DNA of 15,249 nt. Source: Akkermansiaceae bacterium UBA2367 (GTDB lineage: Bacteria; Verrucomicrobiota; Verrucomicrobiia; Verrucomicrobiales; DEV007). The notes under the pieces are model-generated. The model saw only the letters and a list, made by a program, of their open reading frames with translations. It searched no databases and was not told the DNA's origin. Position numbers and translations under genes: made by a program. The DNA lies in the NCBI GenBank assembly GCA_002344525.1, contig DDTJ01000110.1:1-15249 (forward strand). The letters are read 5' to 3'. Shown in pieces: positions 7,648 through 14,719 of this stretch (positions are counted from its first letter, which is position 1; each line of letters begins with the position of its first letter).

Positions 7648-7872
7648 GGGTCAGATTAGGGGGCCGGGGACCTGACAAGTTACAGTGGGACAAGTCCGGA
7701 GAAACCGGAGCACCCGAGAGAAGACTGGTCGATGCGCCTTGCTCTGACAGAACCCGACACGGCGACGCGCCCGGCTCCGACGAGCCCGGGCAAGGCCCAT
7801 TGCTTCCCCTTCGGGCTGCCGCCGGGGCGGCAGGCTGACTCGCTACGCTCGGCTCTCGCCGGGCGCGAGAGC
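7648..7872 (+). ncRNA. Candidate IS110/IS1111 guide (bridge/seeker) RNA region
   Basis: The stretch after the transposase stop has no convincing coding frame but a series of perfect hairpins: TCCGG/CCGGA (7695-7709); GGCTC/GAGCC extended by CCC/GGG (7770-7790); CTGCCGC/GCGGCAG (7816-7833); and GCTCTCGC/GCGAGAGC (7852-7872). In IS1111-group elements the guide RNA is encoded downstream of the transposase gene, in the IS110 group upstream. Position and folding fit the former, but no target-pairing loops were demonstrated. It could instead be unrelated repeat DNA. Confidence 0.35.
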
Positions 7873-8016
7873 GAACTATGTCAATCCAAAATCCCAGCCA
7901 TGCATAATTGAAGAAATATCGTCATTCGGCGCTTGACCGGTTCTTTCAGAGAAGGGAAGGATGGCACGGCTTCAGGATGCCTTCGAGGAAACAGGTGCCT
8001 CCCCTCCGAACACAAA
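7873..8016. other. Intergenic stretch between IS element and terminator
   Basis: Less GC-rich sequence than its surroundings with no supported gene. It links the IS right-end region to the terminator of the beta-barrel gene. I see no direct repeat or promoter that can be supported here. Confidence 0.4.
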
Positions 8017-8050
8017 AAAACCCGGCGCGAACAGGGACGCGCCGGGTTTT
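8014..8050 (-). terminator. Intrinsic terminator of the beta-barrel gene
   Basis: A perfect 13-bp stem, AAAACCCGGCGCG (8017-8029) with CGCGCCGGGTTTT (8038-8050), around an 8-base loop. On the minus strand the stem is followed by an uninterrupted T-run (complement of 8014-8020, continuing the stem's own Ts). It lies about 30 bases after the stop of the minus-strand gene. On the plus strand the T-run is only four, so any block to transcription coming from the IS side would be weaker. Confidence 0.9.
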
Positions 8051-8080
8051 GCAAATCCTGTGTCCTACGCCTGATGACAA

Positions 8081-8659
8081 TCAGAAGGGAACCCGGAACC
8101 CGGCGCGCAGCATGGTGAAGTCGGGCTGGACTCCGTCCTCGACCCAATTGTAGGAGATGTCGCTGAAGAGGCCGACGCAACCCCAGGACTCGAAACGGAA
8201 ATCGATACCGGCACCGACGTTCCAGAGCAGGTCCGAGCCATTGCCCGCCGCCACCCCGCCACCGCCGAAGAAGTAGGGGGCGATGGTGCTGCAGCATTCC
8301 CCTCCGAGGGGGATGCGATAGACCAAGTTGAGCTTGCCCACCTGCATGTTCCGGCCCGCGGGGCCGCCGGCACCGTGGAAATGATAGCTGCCCTCGATGC
8401 CCAGATTGTGGCCGAAGAAGTAGGCGAGGGCGATGCCTCCGCCATGGGCGTCGTCGAGAATGTTGCCCTCGGGCCACAGCCCCGAATAGAAGCCACTGAA
8501 TTCGAACCCGGCGTCGAAGCAGTAGCTCGGGCTGGTGACCCGCTGCTCGATGGCCGAGGATTTCGCGCTTTGGTAGGCCTCCTTGTTCCACCTCCATCCA
8601 GCTTGGGAGGCGGTGCAGAGAAGGAGGGACAGGGAGAGGACGAGGGCGGTGCCTTTCAT
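8081..8659 (-). CDS. Small outer-membrane beta-barrel protein
   Basis: 192 residues. A clear signal peptide MKGTALVLSLSLLLCTASQA ends at AxA-like SQA|GW (cleavage after 20). The mature part alternates aromatic and glycine residues in strand-like blocks (for example GGGIALAYFFGHNLGIEG 73-90, KLNLVYRIPLGG 109-120, LLWNVGAGIDFRFESWG 144-160, CVGLFSDISYNW 161-172) and ends RAGFRVPF. A terminal phenylalanine is the usual signal for insertion by the BAM complex. The size suggests an 8-stranded OmpA/OmpW-like barrel. Cys122-Cys123 and Cys47 are unusual for such barrels. It has its own terminator downstream; no Shine-Dalgarno sequence is visible upstream of the ATG. The ligand and function are unknown. 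Confidence 0.82.
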   Translation of the reverse strand: MKGTALVLSLSLLLCTASQAGWRWNKEAYQSAKSSAIEQRVTSPSYCFDAGFEFSGFYSGLWPEGNILDDAHGGGIALAYFFGHNLGIEGSYHFHGAGGPAGRNMQVGKLNLVYRIPLGGECCSTIAPYFFGGGGVAAGNGSDLLWNVGAGIDFRFESWGCVGLFSDISYNWVEDGVQPDFTMLRAGFRVPF

Positions 8660-8748
8660 GCTTTACAGGGTGGAGTGGGGTGGTCGGGAGGGTGCCTTCC
8701 CAGGATGCTACGGAGAATTCCCGGTACGACAAACTTTTTTTCGCGATT

Positions 8749-9570
8749 TCAAGGGGACGGCCTTGGAGCGGCCACCGGACTCTCCGGACGGGAACTCATG
8801 CGGAAGCGTTTCCGGCCCCTTGTCTCCTCCTCCGTCTTCGGGGCCGCTTCCGTCTCCACCGGAGTCGTTTCCGCCGGAGGCTCCTCCATCGGAGGCAGGG
8901 CGGCGGTGGGGAACAGCGCACCGGTGATGGCGGCCTCCCGGCTGTCGGTCGGCAGGTCGTCCGCCTTCACGAATCGCGTCGTCCCCCAGTCGATCGAGGA
9001 GTCGAAGCCCCCTCCCCCGCTACGGGGACGGCCCCGGGCTTTGAAATCGATCTGCGCGCCGAGCCATTCGAGGCTGGACTCCAGCCGCGTGTATTGCGGG
9101 GCGACCGCTTCGCGGAAACCGGCCGACTTGATCGCCACGATCTCGTCGAGGAGGGATTTCGCCATGTCGAGGGTGGCGTGGGCGGCTTCGAACTGGTTGT
9201 CGTAGCGCTGCGCCTCGCCGAGTTCGAGCGATTCGATGAAATCGAGGTATTTCATCATCACCTCGTGCTCGTCGGTGGAAAGGCGGGCCTCGGCCTCGGC
9301 GATGGTCTTGGCGAGGGCCTCCCGGCGGTAGGCGACCATCTCGGGCTCGAAGCCGGGATGGGCCTCGGCGAGAGCCTCGACTTGGCGGCTCGCCTCGAGG
9401 TAGCTGCCGAGGGCCAAGGGCCATTGCTCCGCCTCGGCGAGATTCTCCGCCGTCTGGAACCAAGCATAGGCGCCGAGCCATCTCGCCCCCGGATCGTCCT
9501 CGCCGCGTCCGGACGGCGCACCGGGGAGCAGGGCCACCAAGACCGCCGCGATGGACCGCATGGATTTCAT
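8749..9570 (-). CDS. Secreted helical protein of unknown function
   Basis: 273 residues. It has a short N-terminal signal-like segment (SIAAVLVALLPGAPSG, 6-21), a helical, TPR-like region (about 28-175) rich in Ala/Glu/Leu with WFQTAENLAEAEQWPLALGSY (37-57), then GGGGFDSSIDWG (185-196) and a Pro/Glu/Thr-rich disordered tail (about 225-273). I do not recognise the family. The gene begins 13 bases after the stop of the FHA/GrpE-like gene, so they very likely share a transcript; a GGATGAG sequence that includes the upstream stop could serve as its ribosome-binding site. M4 (ATG at 9559-9561) is an alternative start. The helical region could be a scaffold for protein contacts; this is a guess from composition. 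Confidence 0.72.
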   Translation of the reverse strand: MKSMRSIAAVLVALLPGAPSGRGEDDPGARWLGAYAWFQTAENLAEAEQWPLALGSYLEASRQVEALAEAHPGFEPEMVAYRREALAKTIAEAEARLSTDEHEVMMKYLDFIESLELGEAQRYDNQFEAAHATLDMAKSLLDEIVAIKSAGFREAVAPQYTRLESSLEWLGAQIDFKARGRPRSGGGGFDSSIDWGTTRFVKADDLPTDSREAAITGALFPTAALPPMEEPPAETTPVETEAAPKTEEETRGRKRFRMSSRPESPVAAPRPSP

Positions 9571-9583
9571 CGGCTGCCGTCGC

Positions 9584-11584
9584 TCATCCTTCGACGCCGC
9601 GGATCAGCACCTCCACCTTGCGCAGGATCGCGGCGGAGTCCCCTTCCCCGACTCGGTAGCCGGAGCGGACCACCTGGACCACCTCCCCCGGCTGGAAGGG
9701 ATGCGGGACGTACTGCTTCACCCCCCAGCCTTTGCGGGACAAGACCTGGACCTCGCGACGGTGGCTGGGCGTGAGGAACACCCCTTTCCCCACCTCGAAG
9801 GCTCTCACCCCACCCGCCTCCAAGGTGGCGGCGATCTGGCGGCGGGAATCCTCGATCTCCTGCCGCATTCCGGTCAGCTTTCGGGAACTGCCGCAACCGC
9901 CGATGCAGCGATCGAGCGTCTCTATCTGCTCGACGAGCACGCGATAGATCTCCTGCTCGCGGTCCCGGGCGATGACCATGGTCTCGAAGCGTTCGGGAAT
10001 CTCCACCTCGATCCCTTTCCGGCTGAGCCCTTGGGCGCGGCGCACTTCGACGTCCATCCATTCGCGGAACTGGACGAGATCGCCCTCGATCTTGGCGAGA
10101 TCCTCGCGGCGGAGCGTTATCTCTCCCTCGATCGCGGCCAGATCCCCCCGCCGCTCCTCGCATCGGCGCGACAGTTCCGCCAGCACCTGGTCTCCATGCT
10201 GATGCCAGACTGGCTCGATACGGTCGAGCTCCGACCGGACCCTCGACGCGACCTCCTCGACGCGGACGAAGGTCCCATCCAAACCCGCGTCCGGGGAGAA
10301 CTCCACGTCACCGGGTTCGAACCAGGATTTCCAATCGGACAGCAGCCGACGCCCCAGCCCCCCGAGCCGCTCCGTCCACTCCTCCACGCGGTGGTCCGCC
10401 GCCGCCCTCGCCTCGCGGGCGGATTCCAATTCCGCCTCCATCGCCGCGGTCCGGGCTTTCGATTCCTCGTGGGCGGTCGCGTAGTCGTCGCAAATGCCCT
10501 GAAGTCGGGCGCGCTGCTCCTCGGTCTGGCGGAGCTTGCCCTCCAGCGTCCCGATTTCGTAGCGCAAGTTCGCAATCCCCCCCTCGCGGTCAATGACTTC
10601 GCGACGGGCTTCGCTGAGGCTGCCATGAAGCCGCTGCTCCCGCTGCGCCCCGTCCTCGATCTCGCGCTCGAACTGCCGGATGCGCTCCTCGCGAGCCTCC
10701 ACCTCGGCTTCCAAACGGGAGACTTCCGCCTCGCGGTGCGAGCGCTCGGCTTGCAGGGTTTCGGCGAGACCGCCCTCGCGCTGCGCCGCCTCTTGGAGTT
10801 CGACTTCGAGCTGCTGGATGCGCCCTTCGCGGGTCTGCGCCTCGGCCTCCAGTCGGGAAACCTCCGTCTCGCGGTGCCAGCGTTCGGTTTGCAGGGCCTC
10901 GGCGAGGCCGCTCTCGCGCTGCGCCGTGTCCTGGAGTTCGCTTTCGAGCTGCTGGATGCGCCCTTCGCGAGCCTGCGCCTCGGTCTCCAGGCGGGAAACC
11001 TCCGTCTCGCGATGCCAACGCTCGGTTTGCAAGGCTTCGGCGAAGCCGCTCTCGCGCTGCGCCGCGTCCCGGAGTTCGCCTTCGAGTTGCCGGATGCGTC
11101 CTTCACGGGCGTGCGCCTCGACACCCAAGCGGGAGATTTCCATCTCGCGGCGCTGGAGTTCGGCTCTCTCCACCCCAGTCTCCGGCTCCGGCGCTTCCAC
11201 CACCAAGACCGGCCCCGTCCCGTTCGCCGTGGGCGGGGAAGGAGCGGAAGGCGGGAAAGGCGCGCTTCGTTCCCCGGCGGCGGCCTCCTGGCGGACGCGG
11301 AACTCGACCGTGGCGAAGCGGAGCACATCCCCGTCGGTGAGCCGGCAACGGTCCACGCGGGCACCGTTCACGAAGGTGCCGTTGGTCGATCCGCAATCGA
11401 CCACCACGACCCCCTCCCCGCCATCGGACTCGATCATCGCATGCATCGACGAAACGGAGGTGTGCGGCACGCACAAGTCGCTCCCTGGAACCCGTCCCAC
11501 CCGCAGGGTGCCTCTTTCCGCCGGGATTCGGAAAGTCTCCGCCGGAAAGGTCTCGGGGCTGAGTGCCAGGAGCGAAAAGGACAT
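9584..11584 (-). CDS. FHA domain - coiled-coil - GrpE-like fusion protein
   Basis: 666 residues from the ATG at 11584; the open frame continues upstream to 12202, but that part runs into the neighbouring gene and a repeat, and the FHA fold begins directly after this methionine. Residues 20-98 form an FHA domain with GRVPGSD (30-36), SSMHA (45-49) and GSTNGTFVNG (65-74), the phosphothreonine-binding signature. A Pro-rich linker leads to a long coiled coil (about 138-400) with three 46-residue tandem repeats. Residues about 530-662 match the GrpE pattern: IETLD, a helix ending LEAGGVRAFEVGKGVFLTPSHRR (588-610), then PGEVVQVVRSGYRV (632-645) and ILRKVEVLI. GrpE proteins release ADP from DnaK. 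The fusion suggests a nucleotide exchange factor recruited to a phosphorylated partner. FHA is certain, GrpE homology is by motif. No signal peptide, so cytoplasmic. It is the first gene of a probable operon with the downstream secreted protein. Confidence 0.85.
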   Translation of the reverse strand: MSFSLLALSPETFPAETFRIPAERGTLRVGRVPGSDLCVPHTSVSSMHAMIESDGGEGVVVVDCGSTNGTFVNGARVDRCRLTDGDVLRFATVEFRVRQEAAAGERSAPFPPSAPSPPTANGTGPVLVVEAPEPETGVERAELQRREMEISRLGVEAHAREGRIRQLEGELRDAAQRESGFAEALQTERWHRETEVSRLETEAQAREGRIQQLESELQDTAQRESGLAEALQTERWHRETEVSRLEAEAQTREGRIQQLEVELQEAAQREGGLAETLQAERSHREAEVSRLEAEVEAREERIRQFEREIEDGAQREQRLHGSLSEARREVIDREGGIANLRYEIGTLEGKLRQTEEQRARLQGICDDYATAHEESKARTAAMEAELESAREARAAADHRVEEWTERLGGLGRRLLSDWKSWFEPGDVEFSPDAGLDGTFVRVEEVASRVRSELDRIEPVWHQHGDQVLAELSRRCEERRGDLAAIEGEITLRREDLAKIEGDLVQFREWMDVEVRRAQGLSRKGIEVEIPERFETMVIARDREQEIYRVLVEQIETLDRCIGGCGSSRKLTGMRQEIEDSRRQIAATLEAGGVRAFEVGKGVFLTPSHRREVQVLSRKGWGVKQYVPHPFQPGEVVQVVRSGYRVGEGDSAAILRKVEVLIRGVEG
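10625..11134 (-). repeat. 138-bp tandem repeats encoding 46-residue coiled-coil units
   Basis: Units start at residues S151, S197, S243 and S289 of the FHA/GrpE-like protein (bases 11134, 10996, 10858, 10720 on the minus strand). Three are complete and the fourth fades out. The consensus begins SRLExEAxxREGRIxQLE and ends with an ERWHRETEV-like stretch. The copies are close at both DNA and protein level, so the coiled-coil length can change by recombination or slippage. Confidence 0.85.
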
Positions 11585-11720
11585 CGGGACAAGGGTTCGA
11601 AAGCCAATCCGTTCGCATCGGATCGGCGACGCGGCAACGCCGTTTTTCACGCCTGCGGCGAAGGGGCGAGGCTTATGTATGGCATGTGGGCACAGCGGGC
11701 CAACAGTGCTCGTACGTAGA

Positions 11721-11785
11721 GAAGTTCGTGAGAACTTCTCCCCTCCGAAGCCCGGAGGGCGCCCGCCGAAGTTCTCACGAACTTC
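11721..11785. repeat. Nested palindromic repeat (REP-like)
   Basis: GAAGTTCGTGAGAACTTC (11721-11738) is repeated in exact inverted form at 11768-11785, and each arm is itself a small hairpin (GAAGTTC/GAACTTC, loop GTGA). Inside lies a second hairpin, CCCTCCG/CGGAGGG (11741-11759). Beyond the arms, GTAG (11717) and CTAC (to 11790) nearly extend the pairing. It sits between two minus-strand genes, downstream of the DUF1080-ThuA gene. Without a T-run it is not a classic terminator. The layout suggests a dispersed repetitive extragenic palindrome, which may also stop or stabilise transcripts. Confidence 0.75.
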
Positions 11786-11819
11786 GCTACAAGGCTCCGC
11801 AGACGGGGAACGCGCGCGC

Positions 11820-13385
11820 CTACGGTTTCGGCGCGGGCTTGGGATCGAGATTGGCGTCCAGCTCCTCCTGCGTCGGAGTCGGGGTCTCGATGCCGTTCTC
11901 CGGGATCTCGGCTTTGGCGATCCAGCAAATCGCATTGAGCACGGTCTTGCGGAAGTCGTCCTGGACCCAGTTGTCGTGGAAATGCAAGCCGGTGAAGCCG
12001 AAACCGCGCCCGCCCTCGGGCCGCTCCACAACCCAGCAGACGTGCTGGGGCCGCTTCTCCTCGACCTGCTTCCGCACCCCGGGATTGCCCGAATGGCTGC
12101 CGTCGGGTCGGGACATGGTCTCGCCGGGCGGCACCGCCGAGAGAATGGGCGTGACCCCGGCCATGTCCTTGGCGAAGCGCATGTTGAAATACCACTCGTC
12201 ACGGATGGTGAAGGGCTTCACTCCGCGAGCGACGGGATGCGACGGCAGCGCCGCGAAGTCTCCGTCCCAATGCGGGTTCACCGAGTGGTTGATCTCAAAG
12301 GCCCCGCCGGTCGCGGCGATCAGCGTGTCGTTGCTCTCGCCCGGCGTCATCTCCACCGCGTAGTGGATCATGCCGACGCCGACGCCCCGCCCGCGCAGGT
12401 AGTCGATCTGGCGCAGGTGCCAGTAGGCCGGATGCCTCGGCCCGCCGTCGGACTGGATGACGAGGGCGTCGGCGTTCTGGAAGGCGCTCCTGTCCCTCGG
12501 CCAGCCGTTGAGGTAGGCGGCGACGAGGACCTTGTCCCCGTGGTGGGTGTTCAGGAGCCGCTGCGCGAGGAGCGCGCCCGCGTTGTGCTCGTGCATGCGC
12601 GGCGGATGGCTCGGCGAGCCGGCGAGGTAGACGACCTTCCTTACGTCGCCGAGGGGGAGCCGCTTCAGCCGGATGTCGCGGAACTGCACCTTCATCGGCG
12701 GCCCCTTGTGCAACTGGAAGGCGAGGAGTCCGGCGCGGCGGCGGGTGGCGGCGTCCTCGTCCACGATCTCGGACATGGGTTTGCCATTGATCTCGCAGAC
12801 GATCTTGTTCCCCTGCGCGACGATGCGGTAGGTGTTCCATTCGCCGGGTCGGAGGACCTTGCCGAGCTCGTCCGCGTCGCCGAGGCTGCCGACGACCTCG
12901 GGCTTGCCGCCCTCGCGGATCACGGTTTTCTCCCCCCGCTTCGCGAGGATGCCTCGGAACTGCTCACCGTAGTTCGTTCCGGTCCATTTCCCCTCGGCGT
13001 CGATGTCGGCCTGGTATCCGCCGACGGCGTGCTCCTTTTCCAACGCGAAGCTGCGGATCTGGACGCCCGAGTTGCCGGAGAAAATGCGGTATTCCAAGGT
13101 CAGCTCGAAATCGTCCAGCTCCCCGTCCGTCCATTTGAGGAAGGTGTTGTAGTCGATGGGCGACTCCGCCGTGGTCTCGCCGGTGATGGCCCCGTCCTCG
13201 ACTCGCCAGAGCTTTGGATCGCCCTCCCAGCCCGCGAGGGTCTCCCCGTCGAAGAGGGCAACGGATTCGTCGTTCGGCACCGCCTCAGCCTGCTGCGGTG
13301 GCGAGGATTCCTGCGCCACGAGGAGGACGAGGCACGCGGCGGGGATCGCGAGAGCGAGGGCGGGAACGAGAAATCGGGGATTCAT
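11820..13385 (-). CDS. Secreted DUF1080 (3-keto-disaccharide hydrolase) - ThuA-like fusion protein
   Basis: 521 residues with an N-terminal export segment (FLVPALALAIPAACLVLLVA, 5-24; possibly an uncleaved anchor). DUF1080 domain about 41-240: SVALFDGETLAGWEG, a Trp-rich start, FSGNSGVQIRS (102-112), GYQADI (123-128), WNTYRIVAQGNKI (183-195), MKVQFRDIRLKRL (231-243). This laminin-G/concanavalin-like family includes 3-keto-glycoside hydrolases. ThuA-like (glutamine-amidotransferase-like fold) domain about 248-490: VVYLAGSPSH, HEHNAGALLAQRLL, GVGMIHYAVEMTPGE, RGFGFTGLHFHDNWVQDDFRK. A Pro-rich tail ends the protein. Such fusions are frequent in Verrucomicrobiota and Planctomycetota and are thought to act on sugars in the envelope; the substrate is unknown. 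The ATG at 13385 was chosen because the signal segment starts there; upstream frame is non-coding. It is transcribed divergently from the dihydroorotase gene. Confidence 0.9.
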   Translation of the reverse strand: MNPRFLVPALALAIPAACLVLLVAQESSPPQQAEAVPNDESVALFDGETLAGWEGDPKLWRVEDGAITGETTAESPIDYNTFLKWTDGELDDFELTLEYRIFSGNSGVQIRSFALEKEHAVGGYQADIDAEGKWTGTNYGEQFRGILAKRGEKTVIREGGKPEVVGSLGDADELGKVLRPGEWNTYRIVAQGNKIVCEINGKPMSEIVDEDAATRRRAGLLAFQLHKGPPMKVQFRDIRLKRLPLGDVRKVVYLAGSPSHPPRMHEHNAGALLAQRLLNTHHGDKVLVAAYLNGWPRDRSAFQNADALVIQSDGGPRHPAYWHLRQIDYLRGRGVGVGMIHYAVEMTPGESNDTLIAATGGAFEINHSVNPHWDGDFAALPSHPVARGVKPFTIRDEWYFNMRFAKDMAGVTPILSAVPPGETMSRPDGSHSGNPGVRKQVEEKRPQHVCWVVERPEGGRGFGFTGLHFHDNWVQDDFRKTVLNAICWIAKAEIPENGIETPTPTQEELDANLDPKPAPKP

Positions 13386-13400
13386 GGGCGGCAGCGGGAA

Positions 13401-13462
13401 ACCGTGAACGGTGAACCGTCCTAGACGGGCTGGCAAGGGACAAACCGTCCGCGATCCCTTGC
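13401..13462. promoter_or_regulatory. Inverted repeats in the divergent intergenic region
   Basis: ACCGT GA ACGGT (13401-13412) followed by GAACCGT, and GCAAGGGA (13433-13440) with TCCCTTGC (13455-13462) across 14 bases. They lie between the divergent DUF1080-ThuA and dihydroorotase genes, where promoters for both must be. They could be operator-like, but no consensus -35/-10 pair can be defended and chance symmetry in GC-rich DNA is possible. Confidence 0.2.
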
Positions 13463-13537
13463 GCGATTCCCCTTGCGCCTCGCGCCCGCTTCCGTCATCC
13501 TCCCGGCATGAAACGGCGAATCGATACGCCCTGATCC

Positions 13538-14641
13538 ATGCGCCTCGTCCTCCCCAAATGGTTCGACCTGCACGCCCATTTCCGGCAAGGTCCGGGCATG
13601 GCGCGATACCTCGCCGACCACCGCGCCATGGGCTGCGCCGGCGTCCTCGCGATGCCGAACACGAAACCACCCGTCGCGACCCTGTCAGGTCCGCCGTCCG
13701 ACAGGGTCTGGTCCATCGAGTCCTACCGCGCCGACCTCCTCGCGGCCGGGGCCGACGCCTTCGAGCAGGTCATCGTTCCCCTCTACCTCACCCGCGAGAC
13801 GACGGCGGCGACGATCGCCGAAGGCGCGGGATCGGGCCTGCTCCGGGCCTGCAAATACTACCCGCCCCACGGCACCACCAACGCCGAGCACGGCGTCCCC
13901 ATGGCCGAATGGATCGGCGGCGGGGTCTTCCGCGCGATGGAGGACCATGGCATCGTCCTCTGCGTCCACGGCGAGCAGCACGGTCTCGCCGGCCCCGGCT
14001 ATTTCGACCGCGAGCAGTCGGCGGAGTCGCGTTTCTACACCGAGACGATGCCGCGCCTCCTCGAAGCCCATCCCCGCCTGCGCGTCGTCTGCGAGCATAT
14101 CACCACCGCGACGGCGGCGCGCTTCGTCGCCTCGGCGCCCGCGACCGTGGGGGCGACGATCACGCCGCAGCATCTCCTCTACACCGTGGGGCATCTGGTG
14201 CAGGGGCTGAAATACCATCTCTACTGCCTGCCCCTCGTGAAATTCGAGGCCGACCGCGCCGCCCTGCGCGAAGCCGTTCTCGCCCCGGGGCAGACGAAGT
14301 TCTTCGCCGGCACCGACAGCGCCCCGCACACGACCAAGGCCACCGAATGCGGCTGCGCGGCGGGCTGCTACACCGGAGGCTGCGCCCCCCAGCTCTACGC
14401 CATGGCCTTCGAGGCGGCAGGGGCCGATCTCAGATCGGAGACGGGCCGCGCCGCCTTCGAGCGATTCCTCTGCGCGAACGGCCCCGCCTTCCACGGCTTC
14501 CCCGCCTCGTCCGGGAGCTTCACCCTCGTGCGCGAGCCCTCCACGACCGCCCCGATCCCCTCGGACGAAGGGCTCGTCGTGCCCCTGCCCCACGGCATGG
14601 GATTGACGCTGGACTGGAGTTTGGCGGCTCATGACTCCTGA
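13538..14641 (+). CDS. pyrC: Dihydroorotase (PyrC type)
   Basis: 367 residues, normal length for class II (E. coli PyrC-like) dihydroorotase, which closes carbamoyl-aspartate to dihydroorotate in pyrimidine synthesis in the cytoplasm. Two-zinc site residues are all in place: FDLHAHFRQ (H12, H14, R16), MPNTKPP (N41, substrate), CKYYPPHGTTN (K106, the carboxylated lysine), CVHGEQH (H144), CEHITT (H187), and GTDSAPH (D260, H264). A Cys-rich stretch ECGCAAGCYTGGC (270-282) follows, resembling a CGCA-type segment of PyrC proteins. No strong Shine-Dalgarno sequence precedes ATG 13538, but the fold begins right after it. The gene for a DUF177 protein follows closely on the same strand. Confidence 0.95.
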   Translation: MRLVLPKWFDLHAHFRQGPGMARYLADHRAMGCAGVLAMPNTKPPVATLSGPPSDRVWSIESYRADLLAAGADAFEQVIVPLYLTRETTAATIAEGAGSGLLRACKYYPPHGTTNAEHGVPMAEWIGGGVFRAMEDHGIVLCVHGEQHGLAGPGYFDREQSAESRFYTETMPRLLEAHPRLRVVCEHITTATAARFVASAPATVGATITPQHLLYTVGHLVQGLKYHLYCLPLVKFEADRAALREAVLAPGQTKFFAGTDSAPHTTKATECGCAAGCYTGGCAPQLYAMAFEAAGADLRSETGRAAFERFLCANGPAFHGFPASSGSFTLVREPSTTAPIPSDEGLVVPLPHGMGLTLDWSLAAHDS

Positions 14642-14719
14642 CCCCGGAGTGGTGTCGTGCCGCCGCTCCAAATACCGAACTTGCGCTCGGAACCTCCCGC
14701 GCGTTCCTTCGCCCCGACC

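Larger units (their letters stand above)
6457..7872 (+). mobile_element. IS110-type insertion sequence (ends approximate)
   Basis: An intact DEDD recombinase gene is flanked by direct copies of GGGTCAGAT (6457-6465 and 7648-7656). IS110 elements lack long terminal inverted repeats and duplicate only a very short core, so ends cannot be set by eye. The right boundary is drawn after the last strong hairpin (7852-7872), on the idea that the hairpin-rich downstream region belongs to the element. If instead the 9-base repeats mark the ends, the element is 6457-7656. Confidence 0.5.

Noticed and set aside
7881..8732. 283-residue minus-strand open frame
   Set aside because: Overlaps the beta-barrel gene in another frame, runs through its terminator, and has an Arg/Pro-rich translation; the 192-residue frame has signal peptide, strands and terminal Phe.
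9551..11719. 722-residue plus-strand open frame
   Set aside because: Antisense to the FHA/GrpE-like gene; its repeats mirror the coiled-coil repeats and it has no domain pattern.
11585..12202. N-terminal extension of the FHA/GrpE-like frame
   Set aside because: It would cross the palindromic repeat and overlap the end of the DUF1080-ThuA gene; the translation is low-complexity and the FHA fold starts at the 11584 ATG.
10680..13424. 914-residue plus-strand open frame
   Set aside because: Antisense to two well-supported minus-strand genes; the long frame results from high GC.
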